The notes below the pieces were generated by a model that saw only the letters and a list, made by a program, of their open reading frames with translations, searched no databases and was not told the origin of the DNA. From contig JBBROA010000167.1 in the NCBI GenBank assembly GCA_038229875.1, forward strand, positions 1-7,183: 7,183 nt of DNA, written 5' to 3'. This stretch comes from JALYUA01 sp038229875. GTDB taxonomy: Bacteria > Acidobacteriota > Thermoanaerobaculia > UBA5066 > Gp7-AA6. Below are positions 1 to 4,219 of the stretch, piece by piece. Positions within the stretch are counted from its first letter, which is position 1. Each line of letters opens with the position of its first letter. Position numbers and translations under genes: made by a program.

Positions 1-139
1 AGGCGTCCCTACACTTCCTCCGCTCGCCGACGCTCTGCTCTGCCCCGGTGGCTTCACTACTACAATTTCCATCGTCGACACTCCGCACTCGGTGATAAAC
101 CACCCGCGTCAAGGGTGAACAACCTCCTTAGCCGCGACA
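1..139 (+). mobile_element. Right end of an IS481-like insertion sequence (partial)
   Basis: The transposase tail runs to the edge of an apparent terminal repeat. Read on the minus strand from 139, the sequence starts TGTCGCGGCTAAGGAGGTTG. IS481-family elements begin with TGT, and in such elements the right terminal repeat often overlaps the last transposase codons, here those for VNNLL. The CCTCCTT at 123-129 would otherwise look like a minus-strand ribosome binding site, but the terminal repeat explains it better. The exact boundary at 139 is inferred, because the left end and target duplication are not in the window. Confidence 0.6.
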
Positions 140-144
140 CTTAG
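1..144 (+). CDS. IS481/IS3-type transposase, C-terminal fragment (5' end outside window)
   Basis: The frame is open from the first base to TAG at 142-144 and encodes 47 residues. The stretch ALPRWLHYYNFHRRHSALG followed by KPP, SR and VNNLL is the typical C-terminal end of the rve/DDE integrase-core transposases of the IS481 family: an aromatic-rich WLxxYNxxRxHSALG block, then PPxSRVNNL. The catalytic DDE residues lie upstream of the window. The protein would catalyse insertion of its own element. The last codons overlap the presumed terminal repeat of the element, so the final residues and stop may come partly from flanking DNA. IS481 is preferred over IS3 because of the PPxSRVNNLL ending. 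The family call rests on recognising the pattern, not on an alignment. Confidence 0.85.
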   Translation, partial: RRPYTSSARRRSALPRWLHYYNFHRRHSALGDKPPASRVNNLLSRDT

Positions 145-234
145 GAGCGACATCCTCCGATTCGGCGCCGCTGCGCTGAGCGTCGAGACGCGTGTCCGGC
201 CCCGGAGCAGGAACGAGCGCAGAGAGAATCATGA

Positions 235-265
235 TGGCGGCCCCACCGGGATTCGAACCCGTATG
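235..265 (-). other. tRNA 3'-end-like fragment (T-arm plus acceptor with CCA)
   Basis: On the minus strand, positions 261 to 235 read GGGTTCGAATCCCGG, then TGGGGCC, then GCCA. This is the standard T-arm (TTCGAAT loop flanked by GGG/CCC), a 7-base acceptor strand, a discriminator base and CCA. The 5' half is missing: no GGCCCCA-type acceptor start, D-arm or anticodon arm occurs at the expected 73-90 base distance. A GGCCCCC at about 285-291 could pair with six of the seven acceptor bases, but that gives only about 57 nt and no anticodon arm. It is therefore a tRNA remnant, perhaps left by an element that integrated at a tRNA 3' end, not a functional tRNA. Confidence 0.5.
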
Positions 266-283
266 TCGGCCTCCGGGGGGCTC

Positions 284-303
284 GGGGGGCCACACGGCCC
301 CCC
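284..303. repeat. Perfect 8-bp G/C hairpin with ACAC loop
   Basis: GGGGGGCC (284-291), ACAC loop (292-295) and GGCCCCCC (296-303) form a perfect all-GC stem-loop. A second G6 run at 275-280 could compete for the C run. No T-run follows on either strand, so it is not a standard intrinsic terminator. It could pause transcription or be replication-slippage debris in a G-rich tract. Confidence 0.6.
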
Positions 304-759
304 CGCTCATGACAGCCAGCCGTGTCGGCCGGGCGGCGGGGGGACACGGCGCAGAAGCGTGCGGCAGAGAGAACCATCCCAACGGGACGAACCCGTGCGT
401 CGGCCACGCCTGCCGGCGTTTTGCACCTCGTCGTGGAGGCTGGACTCCGAGAGGTAGACCGAATGGGCGAGCTGGTCCCTGAGCTTTCCGCCGAATACCG
501 ACTCATGCAAGAGCGAATAGCGGACGATCGTAGTGCGCGGATCGAGACGGCAGTGAGAAAGAAGGAGGTCAGCCGCGGGCGCTGGCGGCCTCCGGCTCGT
601 GCGCGCTACCGAGTTTCCACCGCCGGCGTGACGGAACCCCTACCCGGTCGCGGTCCTACCCCGCGCCCGGTCCCGCGTTGGGAGGGTGAATTCGAGCTGC
701 ATAACTCTTGCACCGCCTTGACTCCCAGAGAGCATTTCGCTCCGAATAGGAGTTTTCGA

Positions 760-966
760 ATGTCGAGCAAAAGCGGTCAAGGTGGCGAGCAGGGTGGAAG
801 CGGCGGGCAGGGCGGACAGAAGGGCGGGCAAGGCGGCCAGGACGACAAAAACAAGCAGGATGGGCAACAGGGTGGGAAGCAAGGTGAGCAAAATGACAAG
901 AACAAGCAGGGCGGGCAGCAGGGCGGCGGACAAGGCGGCAAAGGTGGAAGCCAGGGCGGCCGCTGA
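760..966 (+). CDS. Small Gly/Gln-rich low-complexity protein, function unknown
   Basis: The product has 68 residues. By my count 28 are Gly and 16 Gln, the rest Lys, Asp, Glu, Asn, Ser and Arg. After Met1 there is not one hydrophobic or aromatic residue, so it has no membrane segment, signal peptide or folded core and should be disordered and soluble. GGQ is reiterated throughout, and DKNKQ occurs twice (29-33 and 46-50), each followed by a GQQGG-like block, which suggests internal duplication. AGGAG at 748-752 sits 7 bases before ATG 760 and decides the start. A longer in-phase start at 463 is less likely. A strong terminator follows 15 bases after the stop. I do not recognise the family. 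Lys/Gly stress-repeat (KGG-like) proteins are superficially similar, but the repeat differs. High expression under stress is a guess only. Confidence 0.75.
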   Translation: MSSKSGQGGEQGGSGGQGGQKGGQGGQDDKNKQDGQQGGKQGEQNDKNKQGGQQGGGQGGKGGSQGGR

Positions 967-981
967 ACTCTGATTTATCCT

Positions 982-1019
982 GTCCGGCCCTCCGGAGTTG
1001 TTCGGGGGGCCGGACTTCC
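982..1019 (+). terminator. Intrinsic terminator after the Gly/Gln-rich gene
   Basis: GTCCGGCCCTCCG (982-994) pairs with CGGGGGGCCGGAC (1003-1015) as 13 pairs with one G-U, enclosing an 8-base loop, followed by TTCCT. The T-tract is short, but the stem is very strong and correctly placed 15 bases after the stop codon. Confidence 0.75.
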
Positions 1020-1091
1020 TAGTCGCTCGGAAATTCCGTCTCGTCGATTAGCGCGACGGCGTTCGCGACGGCTGCTGAGTCGTGACATCCC

Positions 1092-1097
1092 TAAAAT
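1092..1097 (+). promoter_or_regulatory. Possible -10 box for the small-protein operon
   Basis: TAAAAT matches the -10 consensus at five of six positions and lies in a short A/T island (ctaaaataag) in otherwise GC-rich DNA, 26 bases before the start of the first gene. No convincing -35 box lies 16-18 bases upstream, so the promoter may be extended, activator-dependent or read by another sigma factor. Confidence 0.35.
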
Positions 1098-1123
1098 AAG
1101 CTGAGCCCAAACAAGGAGGCAAC

Positions 1124-1270
1124 TTGCTGATTACCCTCGGGATCATTCTTCTGATCTGTTGGGCTTTGGGTCTGTTCGCTTTCCATGTCGGCGGAGGGCT
1201 TATCCACATCCTCATCGTTCTCGCAGTCATCTCGTTCATCGTGCATCTGTTCCGGGGCCGTCGCGTTTAG
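1124..1270 (+). CDS. Lmo0937-like small membrane protein (48 aa)
   Basis: The start is TTG 1124, chosen because AAGGAGG (1113-1119) lies 4 bases upstream; no ATG is available. The 48-residue product is two hydrophobic helices joined by a short FHVGGG turn: LLITLGIILLICWALGLFAF, then LIHILIVLAVISFIVHLF, ending with the basic FRGRRV. This matches the Lmo0937/DUF5670 family of about 50-residue inner-membrane peptides, with the conserved helix, GG-IHILLV, helix and basic tail. Their function is not established, though they often sit beside stress-response genes. It is the first gene of a probable three-gene operon. It was easy to miss because of its length and non-ATG start. Confidence 0.85.
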   Translation: MLITLGIILLICWALGLFAFHVGGGLIHILIVLAVISFIVHLFRGRRV

Positions 1271-1273
1271 CTG

Positions 1274-1290
1274 AGCCGAAAAGGCTTTTT
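1274..1290 (+). terminator. Weak hairpin with T-run (possible attenuator)
   Basis: AGCC, GAAAA loop, GGCT, then TTTT (1287-1290), just after the stop of the first small gene. The stem has only four pairs, so it is more likely a partial attenuator or an RNA-processing feature than a full terminator. Confidence 0.25.
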
Positions 1291-1319
1291 GATCTGACCC
1301 CCGTTGTCGAGGGATTTCT

Positions 1320-1577
1320 TTGGAGCCTTCCATGGACCATGTCGATTCGCCTCAGATGCCAAACGCAGGGAAACAAAGTCCAGCAGGCCAAGCGAGCAAC
1401 GCGGGAAGCGGTGTTGGCGCGGCCGAAGGCGCGGACTCTATCTCTGCTTCGGCGGAGAAGTTCGGAGATCTAGCCGGCGAAGCGATTCGCAACAATCCGT
1501 TGGCGGCCTCGTTGACCGTCTTCGTCGTAGGCCTCGTGACGGGCGCGATTCTCGGGATTCTTCTGAGCCGGGACTGA
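1320..1577 (+). CDS. Small C-tail-anchored membrane protein, DUF883 (ElaB/YqjD)-like
   Basis: The product is 85 residues from TTG 1320, or 81 from ATG 1332. GAGGGA (1309-1314) is 5 bases before TTG and TTGGAG (1320-1325) is 6 bases before the ATG, so the start is undecided. The N-terminal half is polar and rich in Gly, Ala and Ser. From about residue 45 there is an amphipathic segment (EKFGDLAGEAIRNNPLAA), then one transmembrane helix at about 61-82 ending LLSRD. DUF883 proteins such as ElaB and YqjD share this arrangement: a short cytosolic helix, an xxxNPxxA turn and a C-terminal anchor. In E. coli they bind ribosomes in stationary phase. The helical part is much shorter than usual here and the closing RR is absent, so this is a remote resemblance. 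It lies 49 bases after the previous gene and 30 before the next. Confidence 0.7.
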   Translation: MEPSMDHVDSPQMPNAGKQSPAGQASNAGSGVGAAEGADSISASAEKFGDLAGEAIRNNPLAASLTVFVVGLVTGAILGILLSRD

Positions 1578-1607
1578 CTCTCCCTTGAAAATTGAAAGGA
1601 AAGCACG

Positions 1608-1937
1608 ATGCGACGTTCAACCGCAATCGGATTCGCTGTTGCTACCGCTCTGTTAGTCGTCTCGGCGCCCACGTACGCGCAGACCAGCGCCGCGCCAGCG
1701 ATGGCCCAGACTACCGTTGAGCCCGTGCCGACGGCCCTTTCCCAAACCGCCTCGACGGTCGAACGTACCGTCGTCGCCGATCATGACGACTGGGGAAAGT
1801 GGGGACTTCTCGGGTTGCTGGGACTCTTGGGTCTCGCGGGTTTGCGTCGCCGAGAAGGGGAAGTCACGGTTGTCGATCGAACGATGCCGCGCCCCCCCTC
1901 ACCTCCCGTCGATCCCGTCCCGCCTGCCCGCAGATAA
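1608..1937 (+). CDS. Secreted protein with WGxxGxxG sorting-like motif
   Basis: The product has 109 residues. A signal peptide (MRRS, a hydrophobic core, cut after TYA at about residue 24) is followed by a Thr/Ala/Pro-rich spacer to about residue 57. Then comes DDWGKWGLLG, containing W62-G63-x2-G66-x2-G69, a Leu/Gly-rich helix and the basic LRRRE (79-83). This layout matches the WGxxGxxG C-terminal anchor, thought to be a recognition signal for export or surface attachment in several diderm phyla. The protein has almost no mature domain, so it is mostly signal plus anchor. About 26 residues, ending in a Pro-rich tail, follow the basic cluster, whereas such anchors normally end near it. GAAAGGAAA lies upstream of ATG 1608. 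It is the last gene of the operon, directly before a terminator. Its role is unknown. Confidence 0.8.
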   Translation: MRRSTAIGFAVATALLVVSAPTYAQTSAAPAMAQTTVEPVPTALSQTASTVERTVVADHDDWGKWGLLGLLGLLGLAGLRRREGEVTVVDRTMPRPPSPPVDPVPPARR

Positions 1938-1951
1938 AAGGCTTCAGGGCC

Positions 1952-1999
1952 GCCGAAGGCGGGGAGATTCGTCTTTCATCCCGCTTTCGGCTTTTTTTT
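1952..1999 (+). terminator. Strong intrinsic terminator ending the small-protein operon
   Basis: GCCGAAGGCGGG (1952-1963) pairs with CCCGCTTTCGGC (1980-1991) over 12 pairs, one of them G-U, around a 16-base loop. Eight T follow (1992-1999). It lies 14 bases after the stop at 1937. Confidence 0.92.
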
Positions 2000-2285
2000 C
2001 CGCGAACGGTTACGCGCAACGGGTCCGATCAGGCTCGCGGCCAAATACCTTCGCCCTGCAGTACACCGAGCGCTACAGCACGACGCCGCTCACCTCAAAG
2101 ACCTTTCGGACCGACACCTGGCAGATAGGGCGACGGTCGGAATCCGCAGGGCCGTCGCGCGTCAGTTGACGTCGTGTTGACCTCCGGAGAGGCGACCTTT
2201 CGTTCACCCCTTCGCTGGCCGTCAATGTCCACGAAACCGGGCAGGGCCTCACTAGGTGATCGGCGCATTCGCCCGCTAAGACGGC
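2000..2285. other. Gene-poor stretch, possible coding remnant at 2001-2180
   Basis: No start-to-stop gene is supported. One + frame is open through 2001-2180 (stop TGA 2178-2180) and reads like a helical protein tail (AVHRALQHDAAHLKDLSDRH and onward to RAVARQL). It has no ATG, GTG or TTG start and begins at the preceding terminator, so if it means anything it is a decayed fragment. The rest shows nothing recognisable apart from a short TCAC-TAG-GTGA palindrome near 2252-2262. Confidence 0.3.
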
Positions 2286-2316
2286 AAAAACGCCGACGAA
2301 GTGTGGGACGTCGGCG
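2286..2316 (-). terminator. Intrinsic terminator on the minus strand
   Basis: On the minus strand CGCCGACG (2316-2309), a 10-base loop and CGTCGGCG (2298-2291) form a perfect 8-bp stem followed by TTTTT (2290-2286). There is no T-run on the + side. It implies a minus-strand transcript arriving from above 2316, in a stretch with no intact gene on that strand. Confidence 0.7.
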
Positions 2317-2318
2317 CG

Positions 2319-2477
2319 TTAGCCCCCGGCGGCTTTGAGACCGGGCCGCACGCTCACGGTTGTCCGGATCAGTGCGGTGGTCGGATTCTAGTCCCTCCTT
2401 AAGGCTTGTCCGATGGCACCCAAGCGACCGACCCCGAATCAGAAGATCAAGGCGGTGCTCAGAACGAGTTTTCGCAT
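2319..2477 (-). pseudogene. Possible decayed small secreted-protein gene or sRNA body
   Basis: On the minus strand GGGAGGGG (2488-2481) precedes ATG 2477. The reading frame starts MRKLVLSTALIF, which looks like a signal peptide, then meets TGA. It continues FGVGRLGAIGQA (a plausible h-region end and AxA-like cleavage site), meets TAG, and continues for 22 residues to TAA at 2321-2319, two bases before a terminator. The phase is kept throughout (52 sense-position codons), with two internal stops. This could be a dead gene for a tiny exported peptide, a regulatory RNA, or coincidence. Reading TGA as an amino acid is not supported, because TGA serves as the stop for the Gly/Gln-rich and sigma factor genes in this window. 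Confidence 0.3.
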
Positions 2478-2496
2478 TTTCCCCTCCCGTGCCCGG

Positions 2497-2514
2497 ACTG
2501 GCACAATTGCCAGT
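2497..2514. promoter_or_regulatory. 18-base palindrome, operator-like
   Basis: ACTGGCA (2497-2503), CAAT (2504-2507) and TGCCAGT (2508-2514) form a perfect 7-bp dyad with a 4-base centre. It lies between the minus-strand promoter-like box and the start at 2477, where an operator or a leader hairpin would be expected. A sigma-54 reading (TGGCAC then TTGC) was considered, but the spacing is wrong. Confidence 0.45.
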
Positions 2515-2536
2515 TCGCCGCCTCACGGATCGAAGC

Positions 2537-2565
2537 ATTATGCGGGAGGGCGGGGGCTGCGCGAA
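2537..2565 (-). promoter_or_regulatory. Possible minus-strand promoter
   Basis: CATAAT (2542-2537, five of six to the -10 consensus) is preceded at 17 bases by TTCGCG (2565-2560, three of six to the -35 consensus). Initiation near 2530 would give a transcript of about 240 bases ending at the terminator at 2286-2316. The -35 box is weak. Confidence 0.3.
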
Positions 2566-2751
2566 AATGCTCGAACCACAGGCCATACGGCTGGGCCTAT
2601 CATCCCGCGAAGACCCCGTCCAAGTCCTGGCGAAGAAAGCCAATCCGCTACGTACCGTGGCCACCGTTAGGTTCAGCATCGCGGTAACGGCAAGCCCAAC
2701 CGACACGACGCTGAGGAAGCGGGCAGATGACGGGGCGAATGAATCGGCGAC

Positions 2752-2763
2752 TACTATTATGAT
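2752..2763 (+). promoter_or_regulatory. Possible -10 region for the PepSY gene
   Basis: TACTATTATGAT lies in a marked A/T island and contains TATTAT (2755-2760) and TATGAT (2758-2763), each five of six to the -10 consensus. It is about 32 bases before ATG 2795. No good -35 box is visible at the normal distance. Confidence 0.35.
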
Positions 2764-2794
2764 CCTTCCTACTTTTTGAAAGAGAGGCATTTGG

Positions 2795-3172
2795 ATGAAG
2801 AAGCACGGATTTTCGGGGGCGCTGGCGCTCGGATTCATTCTTTCAACCAGCGCGTTCGCTGGCCCTCAGGCAACCGCATCGAAGAGCGACATTCCGGCCG
2901 AGCTGGCGAAGGAAGCGAAGGTCACTCTCGAAGAGGCACGGAAGACGGCCCTCGCCGCTGTTCCTGGCGGAACTCTTCAGTCTGAGGAGCTCGAGAGGGA
3001 AAAGGGAAAGCTCATCTACTCGTTCGACATCAAGGTCGGGAAAAAACCCGGCATCCAGGAGGTCGGAGTCGATGCCGTGAGCGGAAAGATCGTCGAAAAC
3101 AAACACGAAAGTGCCAAGGCTGAAAAGGCTGAGGCGAAAGCCGACGCCAAGAAGGCGAAGAGCAAGAGGTAG
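2795..3172 (+). CDS. Secreted PepSY-domain protein with Lys/Ala-rich tail
   Basis: The product has 125 residues. The signal peptide is MKKHGFSGALALGFILSTSA with cleavage after AFA at residue 22. Residues about 42-104 form a PepSY domain: a helix (VTLEEARKTALAAVPG) and beta-strands with E-x-E..K-x-IYSFDIK and GVDAVSGKIVENK, including the usual V/I-D-A-x-(S/T)-G-x-(I/V) ending. PepSY domains are thought to bind or inhibit secreted peptidases in the periplasm or at the surface; single-domain secreted forms are often stress-induced. After the domain comes a strongly basic tail of repeated KA(E/D) units (about 107-125), which may be a coiled or anionic-polymer-binding segment. AGAGAGG (2781-2787) lies 7 bases before ATG. 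The gene is convergent with the barrel gene 29 bases downstream. A 7-bp inverted repeat (GTAGCGT 3169-3175, ACGCTAC 3207-3213) spans the junction but is a poor terminator. Confidence 0.88.
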   Translation: MKKHGFSGALALGFILSTSAFAGPQATASKSDIPAELAKEAKVTLEEARKTALAAVPGGTLQSEELEREKGKLIYSFDIKVGKKPGIQEVGVDAVSGKIVENKHESAKAEKAEAKADAKKAKSKR

Positions 3173-3201
3173 CGTCCAATCCTTCGGTTCCTCGGCAGCT
3201 T

Positions 3202-3999
3202 TTAAAACGCTACGGTAAATCCTACTCGGGCTAAAAATGCACTTCGGTTGTCGTAGGTTCCTGACACGAACACCAGGGTGCGCGGGGTCAGGAAGTACCC
3301 CCCGCCAATCGTCCCGAAGAGTTCTCCGCTAGGCGCTTCCGGCGTCGTGACGCCGGGCTTCTGAGTACTCGGTGGGGTATCGCCTTCAGTCGATGTGGAC
3401 GCTGTGGTTCCCAAGACCTCAGAGAAGATTTCGTATCTTTCGTCGGGTCGGTAAACGGCAGCGATTGCGCCCTGAAAGACATTTGAGAGCTGCTGCCCGC
3501 GGGGGCTGCCCAGAACTCCGTACCCGACGTGGGCGTGAAGATCGAACGCTCCGAGCTTCTTGCTGGCAATCAAATATCCTGCGTAATCGCTGCGGCCCGT
3601 CCCGATAAGGCTGTTCTTGGCTGTCGGGACCTTCACCTCTACCGCTGCGGCGAGAGCCGGTCTGCCGTTCATTTCCGGTAGGAACCGGTAGCTCAACGTA
3701 GCTTCGATGTCGCCTACCCCGGTCGCAGATTGCCCAGCCTTCGGCCGAATCGCAGTGTAGACAACCGGCTCGACGGCGATCTCGAGGTAGTCCGTGAATC
3801 CGTATTCCAGGAGAAACGGAACCGCCCGTTCGATCCCCTCGCTGGATCTCTGGAATTCAAACGCTGTGCCGAACTTATACGCCCCCTCGGGAAGGAGACG
3901 GGCGGTCTCGGTTTCGAGAACCTGCGCCCTCGAACCGAGGGCGAAGCCGAATAGAAGGGCGAACCCGATCACAGCGGGACAACGGGTATTTTTGGTCAC
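3202..3999 (-). CDS. Outer-membrane beta-barrel protein, MetA/transporter family-like
   Basis: The product has 265 residues from GTG 3999, chosen because GGAGG (4010-4006) lies 6 bases upstream. The signal peptide is cut after SRA at about residue 25. The mature part begins LETETARLLPEGAYKFGTAF and alternates short amphipathic strands, with LEYGFTDYLEIAVEP, TGVGDIEATLSYRFLPE, VEVKVPTAKN and IGTGRSDYAGYLI. These are typical of the MetA-pathway / putative transporter barrels (Phenol_MetA_deg type), where the G-x-GD(I/L) and K(V/L)PT motifs recur. The C-terminus is VGFTVAF with the terminal Phe used by the BAM machinery. A Thr/Pro/Ser-rich segment at about 199-224 breaks the strands and is probably a long surface loop. 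The substrate is unknown. The gene is divergent from the phosphatase gene, sharing a region of about 220 bases. Confidence 0.85.
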   Translation of the reverse strand: MTKNTRCPAVIGFALLFGFALGSRAQVLETETARLLPEGAYKFGTAFEFQRSSEGIERAVPFLLEYGFTDYLEIAVEPVVYTAIRPKAGQSATGVGDIEATLSYRFLPEMNGRPALAAAVEVKVPTAKNSLIGTGRSDYAGYLIASKKLGAFDLHAHVGYGVLGSPRGQQLSNVFQGAIAAVYRPDERYEIFSEVLGTTASTSTEGDTPPSTQKPGVTTPEAPSGELFGTIGGGYFLTPRTLVFVSGTYDNRSAFLARVGFTVAF

Positions 4000-4219
4000 G
4001 AGCTACCTCCGCGTTTTAGGATCCGAGAAGATGTTGCGCGGCGGAACCAAGTTTACGTCGATGATTTGCGTAGCGATAGGAATATGCCGTACCCAGATCT
4101 CCGGACGTCACGGTTCGCAGCCGATCAGAGGTCACGTTCTCGCACACCTCAGCCCGCCGGGGCTGCGCTCCCGGAATTTTCGGCTGGCAAGAGGGATGCA
4201 CCTGCGTGGGCCGAGACGT
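4000..4219. promoter_or_regulatory. Divergent intergenic region between barrel and phosphatase genes
   Basis: It contains the ribosome binding site of the minus-strand gene (4006-4010) and presumably two divergent promoters. The least GC-rich part is about 4048-4092. Candidate boxes there, such as TAAACT on the minus strand, lack a good partner at 16-18 bases, so none is assigned. A 96-residue minus-strand frame spanning it has no protein character. Confidence 0.4.

Larger units (their letters stand above)
188..405 (+). repeat. Two diverged direct-repeat copies (188-271 and 319-405)
   Basis: Both copies show the same ordered blocks: CGTGTC(C)GGCC, then GCAGAGAGAA followed by CAT or its variant, then CGGGA..CGAACCCGT, then GTCGGCC. 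In copy 1 the blocks fall at about 190, 219-228, 247-262 and 265-271. In copy 2 they fall at about 321, 364-373, 383-396 and 399-405. Spacing differs by about ten bases between copies, mainly because copy 2 lacks the GGCGGCCCC part of copy 1. The order and sharpness of the shared blocks support an old duplication rather than chance GC-richness, but I aligned them by eye. The CGGG..CCCG block forms a small hairpin in both copies. Confidence 0.55.
145..759. other. Intergenic stretch of 615 bases: repeats, hairpin, tRNA-like fragment, no confident gene
   Basis: No frame here has convincing protein character; most long frames give Arg/Pro-rich translations typical of GC-rich non-coding DNA. The stretch contains a diverged direct repeat (about 188-271 and 319-405), a tRNA 3'-end-like sequence (235-265, minus) and a strong hairpin (284-303). 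One frame from ATG 463 (weak AGAGG upstream) runs in phase into the Gly/Gln-rich gene and has an acceptable N-terminal half (GELVPELSAEYRLMQERIA). I treat it as leader DNA because the gene at 760 has its own better ribosome binding site. Confidence 0.5.

Noticed and set aside
1..112. Minus-strand partial gene starting TTG 112 after AAGGAGG
   Set aside because: The AAGGAGG is better explained as part of the IS terminal repeat, and the + frame through the same bases is a recognisable transposase tail.
235..325. Complete tRNA gene on the minus strand
   Set aside because: The T-arm, acceptor strand and CCA are present, but no 5' acceptor strand, D-arm or anticodon arm was found at any distance normal for short or long-variable-arm tRNAs.
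633..655. ECF-type promoter GGAAC ... GTC upstream of the Gly/Gln-rich gene
   Set aside because: The spacing of 15 bases is near the usual range, but both boxes are short, the DNA is GC-rich and no second copy was found before other genes here.
640..933. Leu/Ala-rich hydrophobic minus-strand frame opposite the Gly/Gln-rich gene
   Set aside because: It is the mirror image of the repeated Gln (CAG to CTG) and Gly (GGC to GCC) codons. The + strand has a ribosome site and a terminator; the minus frame has neither.
2498..2511. Sigma-54 promoter (TGGCAC ... TTGC)
   Set aside because: The GG and GC elements are about three bases too close. The sequence is better described as a simple palindrome.
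2413..2670. 85-residue + frame starting MAPKRPTPNQKIKAVLRTSF
   Set aside because: The start looks plausible, but no ribosome site precedes ATG 2413 and the rest becomes Arg/Pro/Ser-rich without domain character.
2095..2838. Long minus-strand frame (247 codons) antisense to the PepSY start region
   Set aside because: The first part has a few hydrophobic stretches, but most of it is Arg/Ser/Pro-rich with no domain character. It has no ribosome site and runs through the terminator at 2286-2316. The PepSY gene on the opposite strand is well supported.
3794..4219. N-terminal extension of the phosphatase frame
   Set aside because: The frame is open but overlaps the barrel gene antisense and reads as Arg-rich non-coding sequence. 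A signal peptide beginning at 4220 gives a natural start.
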